A DNA stretch of 64,000 nt from Clusia tigrina (lineage: Eukaryota > Arthropoda > Insecta > Diptera > Clusiidae): contig OV050032.1 in NCBI GenBank assembly GCA_920105625.2, forward strand, positions 198,035,291 to 198,099,290, written 5' to 3'. Below are positions 22,945 to 34,954 of the stretch, piece after piece (the stretch's first letter is position 1; every line of letters starts with the position of its first letter). The position numbers and the translations under genes are program-made. A model generated the notes under the pieces. That model did no database searches. It was not told where the DNA came from and was given only the letters and a program-made list of their open reading frames with translations.

Positions 22945-23239
22945 CAGCAGGGAATATAGAGAAAAGAAAGTATTTTTCGATGCCAGCGTTCGTAGCGGAC
23001 ACACCACTATTTTGAGTGGATTCACCACGATTTTGAATGGATTCACCACGATTTTGAGTGGATTCACCACGATTTTGAGTGGATTCACCACAATTTTGAG
23101 TGGATTCAGCACGATTTTGAGTGGATTCACCGCGATCTTGAGTGGATGCACCACGTTTTTGAGTGGATTCACCGCGATCTTGAATGAATTCACCACGATT
23201 TTGAGTGGATTCACCACGATTTTCAATGGATTCATGTAC
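22945..23239 (-). mobile_element. VNTR-bearing inverted-repeat element, copy B
   Basis: Inverted relative to copy A. It carries about eleven 21-bp units at 23002-23235 and GTCCGCTACGAACGCTGGCA at 22980-23000. It abuts copy C. Confidence 0.7.
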
Positions 23240-23546
23240 CAGAGAACACAGAAAAAAGAAACTTAAACATCAAACGGCAAAACAGTGAAATAAAGCAGAC
23301 GGACGTTATACACGAATCCACTGAAAATCGTGATAAATCCACTCATAATCGTGGTGAATCCACTGAAAATCGTGAATCCACTGAAAATCGTGGTGAATCC
23401 ACTCCATATCATGGTGTGCCCGCCACGGACGCTGGTAGCGAAAAAGACTTTCATTTCTCTGTGCTCTCCGTCATGTGCAACGTCCGTCTGCTCTACTTCG
23501 CTGCTTTGCCGTTTGACGTTTAAGTTTCCTTTCTCAGTATTCTCTG
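23240..23546 (+). mobile_element. VNTR-bearing inverted-repeat element, copy C (most complete)
   Basis: 307 bp. Terminal inverted repeats of about 70 bp: CAGAGAACACAGAAAA...CAAACGGCAAAACAGTGAA at 23240-23312 and the reverse complement of a near-identical sequence at 23477-23546. The interior holds about five 21-bp units (23314-23416). Termini of CAGAG/CTCTG type recall hAT elements, so a non-autonomous hAT-like foldback is plausible. No 8-bp target duplication is visible, perhaps because copies are nested. No coding capacity. Confidence 0.7.
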
Positions 23547-23834
23547 CTTAGTAAACCAATTATTACGCTCTGTTGTTCCTCTCTATAATGATCCTGATGT
23601 TGCCGATCTATTGATTTTGCTGTTGTGTTTTATGTCTCGAAGCTTGCATCATGTTCCATCTATTCAGATAATGATTGCACTTTGTTGCACATTGAAGCTG
23701 GTAATGTGGGAGGTCCTTTATTTTCATTCTAATATATAAGAGTAGAGTCCATATTCACATTTACCAGCTTAGAAATGTTGATTATGCTCACTTCAGACTC
23801 CCGTCTGCATATTTCAACCTTATAAAAACGTCTT
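23547..23834. other. Short unassigned spacer
   Basis: No feature recognised. Confidence 0.35.
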
Positions 23835-24340
23835 GCCAGGAATGGGGCAGCCACACTTTTTATAGGACCTGAACCATTCTTTGGCATAGGGGCAAATAGT
23901 ATAATAGATAATTTATGACAGGAGGAAGAATCCAATAGATCACGCTACTGGGCCTCGCTACCAGAACTTGGACAAGCCAAGCTCATGATTGGGGACTACA
24001 ACTCAAAACGTGCAGCTCCATGTCTACAGTTAAACAAAAGCAATTTACGAACTCTGACAGGTCACCTCACAGGCCACTGTCGTTTAAGAAGTCACCTCAT
24101 GAAACTGGGACTCTCATCAGGAAATACGTGTAGGTTCTGCACGGAGACATAAGCAACACCAGAGCACCTTCTAATGAACTGCGAAGCCTTAGCTCGAAAT
24201 AGGAAGAAATATCTGGTGCATGACTGACCCTTGGGCAGAGACTTTAGAGCAATGAACCCCAAATCAGTGTCCTTATTGACACATGACGTCACGGCAAAAT
24301 GATTCTGGGTGCACTGTAAAATTACCGTTCAGGTAAACTC
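23835..24340 (+). mobile_element. RNase H-type non-LTR 3' fragment
   Basis: Plus-strand relative of the 1130-2110 remnant: a post-RNase H linker (ATLFIGPEPF-like), LMIGDYNSKRAAPCLQ, LTGHLTGHCRLRSHLMKLGL, and the finger NTCRFCTET, then a TAA in the middle of the finger, then EHLLMNCEALA. Clearly dead. Confidence 0.75.
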
Positions 24341-24398
24341 AGGTTCATGAAATCGCCATATACCTACGTATCGCTATAATAATGACTGAATGAATGTA

Positions 24399-24644
24399 TG
24401 AAATAAAGAGGGAATATGTCCCTCGACCAATTTGATCTATTGTACTCCTCCTGCATGTAGGTTTAAAGGTCTTCTATTTGTGCAACAGTTCTAAGGAAAC
24501 TTAGCACTCATTACAGCAATGAACCCCAACTCAGTGCTAAGCTTCCTTAGAACTGTTGGACTAATAGAAGACCTTTAATAGGTACGTGCAGGAGGATTAC
24601 AATAGATCAAATTGGTCGAGGGACATTTTCCCCTCTATATTTCA
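24399..24644. repeat. Palindrome made of two inverted retroelement 3' UTRs
   Basis: Left arm 24400-24509, right arm 24530-24643, loop about 20 bp. Both arms carry the 3' UTR of the RNase H-type family (GATCAAATTGGTCGAGGGAC on the right arm). Confidence 0.85.
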
Positions 24645-24790
24645 ATCATCATCTTCATCGGTGTTGCAATCTGCCTTTGCTTTCAATAAGTTTGTCCTGT
24701 TCTTCTTGTAGTCTGGTAGGATAATTTGTACATGCAGGAGGAGTACAATAGATCAAATTGATCGAGGTATATTATATATCTTTATTTCAT
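24645..24790 (+). mobile_element. Further 3' UTR sequence of the RNase H-type family
   Basis: CATCGGTGTTGCAATCTGCC matches the 3' UTR of the 1130-2110 copy, and a second copy of the GCAGGAGGAGTACAATAGATC block follows at about 24733. Confidence 0.65.
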
Positions 24791-25109
24791 TATAAAAATG
24801 TCCTACGTTTGAAACGAAGCGTATGTCAATAATAAAACAGGATCCAACTATTTCTGGTATTTCTTCGTATTGGTTACAAAGTGAGGCTCCTGCCCTAGAT
24901 CTATCATAGTTAGTATACTGGAAATGGTCTCTTTGACAAATGAGTGGATTCAACTGTTTCTTTCGACTATTCTCACGAAATCTTCCCATGCCAATCCAAC
25001 TGCGATAACCATACTCTTTGGATACTACTTACGATACTTTTTCAATGATCACATTGATATTCAAACTGCCAGTTACATACACGTAGTACAGAAACGGCGA
25101 AGCTAAAGG
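24791..25109. other. Unassigned spacer
   Basis: No feature recognised on either strand. Confidence 0.35.
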
Positions 25110-25302
25110 GCCATTTTACCATATTTCGCAGGACATGTAACCATGCTGAGTCAGTAAAGGAATATTGTGATCAGAATTCAGACACCACAAAGTTTGTTAC
25201 CATACTTAAGAATGAAGGTCAGACGCCATCTGGTATCGCTAGGGACCAATCGGTCTATGTGTGGCTTTAAGCCAGCCAGGTTAACCTAACCTAACCTAAG
25301 AA
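25110..25302 (+). mobile_element. Non-LTR 3' end with a (CCTAA)n tail
   Basis: The 3' UTR pattern GGTATCGCTAGGGACCAATC, then TCTATGTGTGGC, resembles other non-LTR 3' ends in this window (GGTATCACAATGGGTC...GACCTAAGTG). It ends in AACCTAACCTAACCTAA at about 25283-25299. Upstream coding is too decayed to place. Confidence 0.5.
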
Positions 25303-25473
25303 TGAATTATCCGCTTCCTTTTCTTTTGAAATAGTGTCCACGCTGAAAGGAACACAAAACTGTGCGACATGTTTTGCTGAGTCTGTCCCCCAGAGGAGGT
25401 TTCTTAACATCCCTCCAATAGAATTCACGCCGATCCTTTAAAACACAACTAGTCGTATATAGTGAATTTCACG

Positions 25474-25622
25474 TAAGTTCAGATCAATATCTCTGTCGAG
25501 TCTGGAGATAGACTGTTAAGGAAAAAACATGAATTGTTTCCTTAAGAGTCTATCTCCAAACAATTCATGTTCTTTCCTTATGAGTCTATCTCCAAACTCG
25601 ACAGAGATACTGACATGAACTT
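25474..25622. repeat. Long hairpin, ~64-bp arms
   Basis: Left arm starts AAGTTCAGATCAATATCTCT at 25474; the right arm ends in its near-complement at 25622. Both arms contain CTCGACAGAGATA and GAGTCTATCTCC or their complements. The internal spacer itself repeats part of the arm. Confidence 0.85.
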
Positions 25623-28089
25623 AACACATTTTTCTATATTGTTAAATGTTAAATCTGCACATTATCTTAGCTGTCACGCCTATTTTTGAGCAGTATATAC
25701 TTCAAGTACTCTATGTGACTAAGTATGAGTGTAGTGAACATAAATGGAAGTGAGTCCTTGGTCTCTTTTGGTCTTATAAATTTCAAATTAGTATGAAAGC
25801 AGGCACTTCCTCGACGTGATTCCCCTCCTTCTTCTCTGTTACCTCTCCCTTTTATGGCTGTCACTTCTTTGTGATTCTGCTAAACGCAATTTCCGCTGCT
25901 ATATTATACTTTTCTTTATAAATATTTTATTATGATTTTCCACGTTTACAGCGCTGCCGTTGGACAATTTTTATGACAGCGCATCCTGCAGCAAGACGCA
26001 ACTGAAACATTGTCACACGCCTGTCCTGGCTGCATTGTTGGCTGCCAGCAATTTTTATGAGTCCAAAATGCATTGTAAATAACGCCAATTATTTAAAATG
26101 CAGATGACAATGCGCTGCCGCAGAGCCTTCCGCTGCGAGGCGAACAGGATTACAGTCCCTTTGTACACGAATGCAAAGTGAAGAACATTTTAGGACGCAG
26201 TTTTTGTGAATTAATTTTTGAGTGCTCCTTGAATGGATAGATAAAAATACATTCGTTCTAGTATGGGTGCGCAGAGAAGTATTTTTTTTTATCAATACAG
26301 CCACAGGAAGTCAAGTTCTATTGACTTCCATAAGAACTTGGGAAGAAGAGATTTGCCAAATTGCCCACTGAGATGCAGTCCATGTACAGTACGCTTATAT
26401 GGAGCAATGCTAATTGCAATCTCTCCGTTTTAGGGCCACTATTTGACACTTTATTTGATTGAGTATCGGGGTATAATGCTCGGGTACAGTAAACAGAATG
26501 CAAGCTTCCAGAAGAAGCAATGATTTCTCTACAAATAGAAGAGGATGCCCAGCAGTGAGCCGCGCAGCATGGGTGTTAGCCGCCTACTGCGCGTGCTGCC
26601 TCGTTGTCAGCAAAATCTGCTGCAACTCACAAATTGGCATCTTCTAATTACATTATCTCAACTCAACTCCGGTCAGCTCAGCTCAACTCAACTCAACTCA
26701 GCTCGACTGGACTCGGCTCGGCTCCTTTTTGAACAGCTCAGGCATTATTTGCCTGCATCAAATTGACATGTTATATGCCGCATAATGAAGTGATCAGTGT
26801 GCTTGCGTCCTGGCTGGGTGTGCACTTCGTACCCTGCTGTGTTGTCAGTCAGCCACATGCGCACACTTGCGTTCCGACCATTTTTGCTTTCCAGGTAATT
26901 TCGTCCTTTCAATGCTCGCTCATTTCATACCTTTAAAGTATTTATCGCTGAATTGTTGAAATTTCGCAGGCAAACAAACAACCAAACATCTCCCCGACAT
27001 TGGCAGCGAAGATTTAAACGTAAGCGTGAGTGCAATTATCATTTTACAGGGGTTTCAGGGAAATTCTTCGAGTGTATTGTGCAGTCCTAGGAACAGATAC
27101 GCAGAAGTGAGCACAATTTATCTGACTAGGTACGAAACGGTGTGGAATGTCCTTTCAAGAATATTGTTGTGAAATATTTTTTATTACCTAGCTCAATATG
27201 CTTCAAGGATAATGTTTGACTATTACTGATTAGTTCCCAATCATTCAACTGTCGAACAAGGATGTTCAAAATCACGAATATGTTCAGGGTCAGTTCGGAG
27301 TGAGTTACGTTTCCAAATTTTACTTAATGTGGTGATTATGTTTCAAGCAATAATTTTGAAGGACATGGTAGATAGACAGAATAATTCTGAAGAAACTAGC
27401 AGCGGTTGTCATATATGTGAGCATCCTTTGGGGGTGATAGTGAAAACTGGCCCATGATACTCCTAATAAAGGTGATGAAACAACAATTGGGACTCGTTTG
27501 AAAAGAGTCCATAAACCAAATTCATTTCAGTTGTATACAATTTCAGACTGAACGAACCTTTTCCGCCTAAATATATAAATTATAGTTACCGATCACATCA
27601 AATTAAGTACGATCAAGGAGTTTATATATTCATCAACTGCAGAATTGCTTCATCTTAAAGGAGACACTAATGGGAAATCCACCCATAAAGAACATAAGAG
27701 CTGTACCCATATGATACATAAGAGTGTAATACCATCCTTATCTTTCTAAGCTAGGACATTACACGAAAACCATAAAGTTAAGTTCGAGTAAACACGTTGG
27801 AAAAGGAGTGTCAGCGTTCAAATTGAAACCGGCAGTGTTGAGGTGTCGGGGTCTGAGTTCCCACAGCACTAAGGTGAAAATAACATGAAGTTTTGAACCT
27901 ATGAGGAATAGCATACAAAGTGGCCATGAGCAAGTTAAATGGGCTCACACCTCCACAACCGACTGATATTGCTCTAATGAGCCCTATTGTAGTCACACAA
28001 TTTTCCCCACAGGCAGATAGAATGCACAATCAGGGAGAGGCCCCAAATGAGGCGACATACCAGCGGTTACCACCAGTGACTTATTCATT
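25623..28089. other. Long non-coding stretch, partly host-like
   Basis: 25930-26100 and 26780-27010 look like host regulatory or intronic DNA (mixed composition, no transposon signature). A TCAAC/TCAGC pentamer repeat lies at about 26657-26726. No supportable exon. Confidence 0.35.
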
Positions 28090-28150
28090 ATATTGGGAAA
28101 AATAGCTGACAAGAAGGCTCCCGGTCTGGGCGGCATCCCGAATGTAGCGC
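28090..28150 (+). mobile_element. Reverse-transcriptase snippet from which a 14-bp array grows
   Basis: Reads MGKIADKKAPGLGGIPNVAL, the KAPG.DGIPN motif that precedes the palm domain of non-LTR reverse transcriptases. The tandem array begins directly after it. Confidence 0.7.
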
Positions 28151-29254
28151 TAAAAGCGGCCAGAAAGACGAGGCCAGAAAGAGGAGGCCAGAAAGACGAG
28201 GCCAGAAAGACGAGTCCAGAAAGACGAGGCCCGAAAGACGAGGCCAGAAATACGAGGCCAAAAATACGAGGCCAGCAAGACGAGGCCAGAAAGACGAGGC
28301 CAGAAAGACGAGGCCAGAAAGACGAGGCCAGAAAGACGAGGCCAGAAAGACGAGGCCAGAAAGACGAGGCCAGAAAGACGAGGCCAGAAAGACGAGGCCA
28401 GAAAGACGTGGCCAGAAAGACGAGGCCAGAAAGACGAGGCCAGAAAGACGAGGCCAGAAAGACGAGGCCAGAAAGACGAGGCCCGAAAGACGAGACCAGA
28501 AAGACGAGGCCAGAAAGACGAGTCCAGAAAGACGAGGCCCGAAAGACGAGACCAGAAAGACGAGGCCAGAAATACGAGGCCAGAAAGACGAAGCCAGAAA
28601 GACGAGGCCAGAAAGACGAGGCCAGAAAGACGAGGCCAGAAAGACGAGGCCAGAAAGACGTGGCCAGAAAGACGAGGCCAGAAAGACGAGGCCAGAAAGA
28701 CGTGGCCAGAAAGACGAGGCCAGAAAGACGAGGCCAGAAAGACGAGGCCAGAAAGACGAGGCCAGAAAGACGAGGCCCGAAAGACGAGACCAGAAAGACG
28801 AGGCCAGAAAGACGAGTCCAGAAAGACGAGGCCCGAAAGACGAGACCAGAAAGACGAGGCCAGAAATACGAGGCCAGAAAGACGAGGCCAGAAAGACGAG
28901 GCCAGAAAGACGAGGCCAGAAAGACGAGGCCAGAAAGACGAGGCCAGAAAGACGTGGCCAGAAAGACGAGGCCAGAAAGACGAGGCCAGAAAGACGAGGC
29001 CAGAAAGACGAGGCCAGAAAGACGAGGCCAGAAAGACGTGGCCAGAAAGACGAGGCCAGAAAGACGAGGCCAGAAAGACGAGGCCAGAAAGACGAGGCCA
29101 GAAAGACGAGGCCAGAAAGACGTGGCCAGAAAGACGAGGCCAGAAAGACGAGGCCAGAAAGACGAGTCCAGAAAGACGAGGCCCGAAAGACGAGACCAGA
29201 AAGACGAGGCCAGAAATACGAGGCCAGAAAGACGAGGCCAGAAAGACGAGGCCA
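28148..29254 (+). repeat. 14-bp minisatellite, ~79 copies
   Basis: Unit GAGGCCAGAAAGAC, about 1.1 kb, nearly indel-free with variants GTCC, GCCCG, GTGG and AATAC. No unit frame contains a stop, so both strands show reading frames of about 420 codons. Blocks of variants recur together, indicating larger duplications inside the array. Confidence 0.95.
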
Positions 29255-29924
29255 TGTTTCTAGCTATATGGGACCCTCTGAAATCACCTCACGGCCATTC
29301 ATTTCACCATATAATCAAACATTTTGCCAGTGCACACACTTGTTAAGATAAACTTTTGTTTCTTAATGAACGATCCTCTTCATTTACTCGAAACCCCTTT
29401 GCCGAACATTCGACGCAAATAATTCTATTCTGGTATGAGTTGTCGGACCATTTGCATCCTGTCTTAGAGGTCAACCAAGAGGCCTTTGCATAATTCTCCA
29501 CGTATATACTCAGATTTATACGTGGGTTCACGATATATATATATACTCGAATCCTTTAGTAAACTTATTTGTAATACTTGTTTAATAGTGGGCGGAAATT
29601 TATAGCGAATACTGTAAAACTTCTCCGTCGATTACTCCTTGAGAGCCATACCATTCCACATAGATACGAGTATATTGCCTTAGTGAAGAATCCCATAGCT
29701 TCGAGTAGCACTGCCAATCAAAATGCGAAGAATTCCTAGCGATGGAGAGCACAAGCGCAACACTCCTGGAGCTAGTCGTTGATTCAGAAGTCGCTTTAGC
29801 GAAGACGATTAAAGTGAGCTCATATAGTGAGATATTTTATAGTCCCAACAGTAGAGGAGAGTGCCAAAGGAGTCTGCACAATCCTTACAGGAATTGCAGT
29901 AATTTATCTCCATGTTACTGGCGT
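29255..29924. other. Unassigned spacer
   Basis: No feature recognised. Confidence 0.35.
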
Positions 29925-30420
29925 GTATCTAGAAATATCATTAGACTCAATAGACTACAAATTAGGACTCAAATAGGAGCCCTCACGGGACATTGTCTAA
30001 GAAAGAATATCAATACACTCAATGGATTATAAATTAGGACTCAAATAGGAGTCCTCTCGGGGCGATGTCTAATACGAAATCATGCAAGAAGAATGGAAGT
30101 TTATACGCATGATTTCTGTCGCAGCTGCAGGAACGAGGAGCAACTGAAGACGATCCAGCATCTCTTCTGTGCATGTCCAGCTTTTGCTAGACACACAGGA
30201 GCGTTTACTAGGCTCCCACTTCTTAACAAGTATAGATGGTCTATGCCAGTCAACAACAGTCAACAACCTTCTTCGCTTTGTAAAAAGCTCAGGTTAGTTA
30301 AGTCTGGAGGGGGAAGCGTAGCCATGCCTCGCATCTGCGGCTCACAACGGACGCAACTGATGGTCTAAGTGGCATCACTGGTTTATTGGTGTTGCGGCTG
30401 CCCAACCTACCTACTGGCTA
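29925..30420 (+). mobile_element. Non-LTR ORF2 C-terminal fragment
   Basis: A ~75-bp tandem duplication (AAATTAGGACTCAAATAGGA at about 29960 and 30030) precedes HDFCRSCRNEEQ and TIQHLFCACPAFARH, a Cys/His finger of the ORF2 C-terminus type. A frame of 91 codons ends at 30368. It finishes near CCCAACCTACCTACTGG. Confidence 0.65.
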
Positions 30421-31317
30421 CCAGGGTTGGTTTAGATATCTTGCTTCGGTCTTAGGACTCATGTTGCCTTTAAGACGCGTTACTGATGAGGGCATTTAGG
30501 CATATATTGAAGCTGGGGTTGGCTGATGAGGGTTTAAAGCATTTATTTAGAGCACTTTCAAACATCAATTTGCGATTTCAGTAGTCGAGCTGGGTTTAGG
30601 ACGAGCCACTACTGGAGCTGAAATTGACAGATATCGTATACTTTCAGACTATTATATGCAGGACTTTTATGTAGAACAATGGCTGGTTTAGAAGTTTTTT
30701 GAAGATCTAACTACGAGAACTTTGGAGAATGTTTGGCGAAATGTTTAGCAACGTTTCTCCATAGAACGTAGTCTGCTTAAAACTGCACGAAAGTGAAGTA
30801 TTGCATCTTTTTCGTCTATATTATGTCATCCCTCACAAAAGTTAAAGGAGGATACCCCAATATACATCCTGTCACAGATTAGATTATGTTGAAGATGCTT
30901 CTACAGAAGTACTGAAATGAACACACCTCATCATGAGCAACAAACTACTCATACAACAAAGCATTGTTACGTGCAATCATCGTCTCATGCAATCATCGCA
31001 ACCCAAACTGGTGAATGATAATAACGTGGACTGTTTGTTAAGGGCTGAGAAGAAGTAGTCACTCAAATGCCAGCATATTGCGCTACTTTTTGTGGAAGCG
31101 CAACGGCACCACATTCCACTGATTTCCATTTCAGCTCAAAATGCGTAAAATTCAAATATTTTATTTAATTTCCCCAAAAAACTTACCAGAAAAGCGACGA
31201 ACAGAATCTCTTTTCGCGCTCGCAGAGGTTCCCATGCAACGTGAGCGCTGTTCTGCCCCACATGACTATAAAAATTAAAGTATGCGCGCGCCAAAGCAAT
31301 TTACAACAATTTGTACA
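30421..31317. other. Unassigned spacer
   Basis: AT-rich, no coding or repeat signal I can support. Confidence 0.35.
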
Positions 31318-31595
31318 CAAATTTTTACACACAAAATAGCGCAGAAAACGACAAACGCTACAAAACAGTGGGAGAATTATGGTTGGTCTACACCAACTTG
31401 GAGATAGCCGAAACCCAAGGAGCATGCCAAGAGTTTGCAAGAGTGCTGAAGTGCTTGAGTGCTGAAGTATCCAATCAGAGCATAAATCGGAAGAATCCCA
31501 ATCAGCGGATTCTGGTTCTTCATAAGAGTGTAATTGGGAGAAGGCCAATTGATTCCTAGACCCCAGCAGAAAATTAGCATAATTTGAGACTCAGG
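31318..31595 (+). repeat. Dispersed repeat, copy 2
   Basis: Same family and orientation as 21790-22035, with an extra segment at about 31438-31480. Confidence 0.7.
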
Positions 31596-31934
31596 GACAA
31601 GGCAACTGTCCAGTTTACCCAGCTGACTATACAGGAGGAGGACACAAGAGAGATCAGACTAAAGAAGAGTTCACTGATGCAAGAGTAGGACTACTTAAGT
31701 GCCTGGGCAAGGGTAACAAAGCTTATGAAACGACAAAGAGGTCATTTGTTCGGTGAGGTTTAATGAAGAATGTATCAAAAAATAAGTCCTGTGAATTGAA
31801 TTGTGGAGAAAATGTGTAAAAAATCCACGGATCTGTTTCAAGTAGAAACAGAAGCAAAGAGAACAACTTAGAAAGCTTATGGAACTTCACTATACATCAC
31901 TCTGAACTACGATAAAGAACTTGAATAGGATGAA

Positions 31935-32500
31935 GACAAAAGATCAACAAAGAGGGTCTATGATGGACTTGTTAAGATATAATTGAAATAATAAAGACAA
32001 AGGCCGATCAACAAAGAGGGTCTATTATGGAGCTGTTAAGATATCAGTGAAAGAACAAAGACAAAGGCGATCAACAAAGAGGGTCTATTATGGACCTGTT
32101 AAGATATCAGTGAAAAAATAAAAACAAAGGACGATCAACAAAAAGGGTATATTATGGACATGTTAAGATATTAATGAAAGAATAAAGACAAAGGATGATC
32201 AACAAAGAGGGTCTATTATGGAGCTGTTAAGATATTAATGAAAGAATAAAGACAAAGGATGATCAACAAAGAGGGTCTATTATGGAGCTGTTAAGATATC
32301 AGTGAAAGAACAAAGACAAAGGAGATCAACAAAGAGGGTCTATTATGGAGCTGTTAAGATATTAATGAAAGAATAAAGACAAAGGAGATCAACAAAGAGG
32401 GTCTATTATGGAGCTGTTAAGATATTAATGAAAGAATAAAGACAAAGGACGACCAACAAAGAGGATATGCCTGTGAAGATATTAATAAAACGGTGTTGAA
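31935..32500 (+). repeat. 63/64-bp minisatellite, ~9 copies
   Basis: GATCAACAAAGAGGGTCTAT recurs at about 31946, 32006, 32069, 32133, 32197, 32261, 32324 and 32387, with a shortened last unit. Confidence 0.9.
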
Positions 32501-34480
32501 TTCATTGGATTTGAAATAAAGATTTGAAATAGAGGAAAATAAGTTTAGGGAAAACAATTTTGGTCCACTAATCAAGTAACTGTTCATCAATCAAATGCAG
32601 GAGAATAAACATAGTTTATAAAATAAGCACACGAATGGATCACAATAAGAACCAAAGCATAATGGGGACTGTTAATTCACTGCTCCCTCTAAAATATGAG
32701 AGCGGAACAATTGTATATGAGAGCAGAGAAGGAGTGGTGATTAGATAGATTCAGTTGATTAAGGATAGTATAAAGAGAGAACAAATCTAGCCCAGAAAAA
32801 GAGTGCAATTAATGAAGCTTCAAAGGTTTTAAAGAGGAGAGCAAAGCGTTGAAAATAACTCGGGATAATAATGGAGAAGGAAAGTCCATAAGATCCACAT
32901 AGTGACAAGTATTCATAGCGAGATTACAAAGGATGGATACTGCAACTTCTTTGACACTGTTTCATGGAGAGATGTTTCATCCACTGAATTTGATAGATGA
33001 ATGCAACAATCATAGCACAGAGTTGGTTCATCCACTGACTTCAGTAGATGAATGCAAGAATCTTATGTAAATAAAACGAGGCTGTGAGAGCACAACAAAT
33101 AGGCGACCTTCAACTGGAACTGTTAATATAGAAGAAGGGAAACCAACATACTAATAAGGGATGACGATATCTGTTGCCACAGAAGTCAATTGCTTGGAGA
33201 AATGGATACTGTGCCCCACAATATAGGCGGAGCCACATACACAGTTAGTGCATCAGGGTTTGTGGCTTCTGAGGATCACCACAATAGTGCTTAGTGAAAT
33301 ATCAAGGCAACCATCAGAGGGAAAGCGTTCTACGATGCTTCCTCTGCCCTCTCCCTGTAAAAGGATTTACATTTTACCACCTGACTTGCGAGCTTTTTGA
33401 GTAATCTTTGCGAAATTTTGACACCATCTTCTATTTTAACATTCTGATTACAGAACCATTCCGTCCCTCGTCCTAGCGCCAGGTTTTACACAAAAGCCCA
33501 TGTGAGTTAGCCTGAGCACTGCAAGTGAACGCCGTGCCTGATGTAGCGCATCCAAATGGGAGCGCTGAAAAAAGCGAAATAAAGTTGAAAAACCAGTTAA
33601 GTGCAAAAAGCATGAATAAAGCCAAAATGATGCAAGCGGCAAAGCGGCCCCAAGCAACCAGTGCGCTGCCACTTAAAGTGAGTGGTGTGCAGTGGCAGCG
33701 CCAGCGCCAGCAACTGGGACCGTGGCGGAGGTGGTGGCGCTGACGAAAGCTGTGTCGGTGTTGGGGCTGCCGGCATTGGCTGCCCGCGACAATGTGCATA
33801 ATCTTAAACGCATTAAACGAGAACGCATTTCAAGCGAAGTTTCGCGTTTTCCGCTCTTTCTTTTTTTGTTTGCTGTTGTTTTTGGTCATTTTATAGCAAA
33901 TTCGCACATGCTGCCTGCAAGTGCAACGTGTTGATGGTGTTGCCCGTCCGTCCGGCCGCGGAGAACTGGGTCAGTAGTGCCGCGCACGCTCCGGCACACC
34001 GAGCAGAGCCAGTCCCCGCCGCAGCCACTTCCAAAGGCGGTGTTGTTGTCAGTGAAGGAGCGCAGTCGGTGCAATTTAATTATGGCGCAAACGCTTTAAA
34101 GTTACGGCAAACAAGGCATGCTTGTGTACTTGCAGAGAAACGACTACGTGTGGAGTGCAGTTGTAATTGAAATGCTGGCGATCCGTTGAGAAATGCGTGG
34201 CAGCAGTGCCGTGCCACAAGTGGAAATGACTTTAATTGGAATTCGTTCACTTGTGTTTCATTTTATGGCACAGTTGTCTTCTATTTCCAATGTTTCATGT
34301 GCAAAAGTCACACAGTTTCTTTTATTGAAGTTGCCATAAATTTATGGTGCAATTACGAGAAACTATAGGAAGACCAGGCCAGTGGATCCAAAAAAGGGAC
34401 CAGAGTAAATGCAATATGAGAGCACAATTAAGGCCGCATCTGGACTAGGTGGGTATGGAGTTGGTTTCATAGGGTTTCCA
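32501..34480. other. Non-coding stretch, GC-richer and host-like from 33500
   Basis: 33500-34370 is richer in GC with CAGCGCCAGC-type runs and looks like host UTR or intron. No exon can be defined. Confidence 0.35.
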
Positions 34481-34483
34481 GGG

Positions 34484-34856
34484 AGGCCAGTGGTTTTTCA
34501 GGGAGGTCAGTGGTTTCCAGGGAGGTCAGTGGTTTCCAGGGAGGTCACTGGTTTCCAGGGAGGTCAGTGGTTTCCAAGGAGATCACTGGTTTCCAGGGAG
34601 GTCAGTGGTTTGCAGGGAGGTCAGTGGTTTCCAGGGAGGTCAGTGGTTTCCAGGGAGGTCAGTGGTTTCCGGGGAGGTCACTGGTTCCCAGGGAGGTCAG
34701 TGGTGGCCTGCGAGGTCACTGGTTTCCAGCGAGGTGACTGGTTTCCAGGGAGGACAGTGGTTTCCAGGGAGGTCACTGGTTTCCAGGGAGGTCAGTGGTT
34801 TCCGGGGAGGTCACTGGTTTCCAGGGAGGTCAGTGGTTGCCAGGGAGGTCAGTGCA
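34484..34856 (+). repeat. 19-bp minisatellite, ~20 copies
   Basis: Unit GGTTTCCAGGGAGGTCAGT with A/C variation at the GTCAGT/GTCACT site. The 151-codon frame across it only reflects stop-free units. Confidence 0.95.
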
Positions 34857-34954
34857 CTGTTTAATAACGCATTAAGTGATAGTTTACTACAGAACATATG
34901 GCATAATCTTAACCAAAGAATAGGAGTTCATTTATTCAGACTTCCTGGCAGGGT

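Noticed and set aside
25283..25299. Telomere or interstitial TTAGG telomeric repeat
   Set aside because: Only three CCTAA units, attached to a retroelement 3' UTR.
27993..29255. 420-codon minus-strand frame (tandem LSGLVFLASSFWPR)
   Set aside because: Shadow of a stop-free 14-bp minisatellite; the other strand is equally open.
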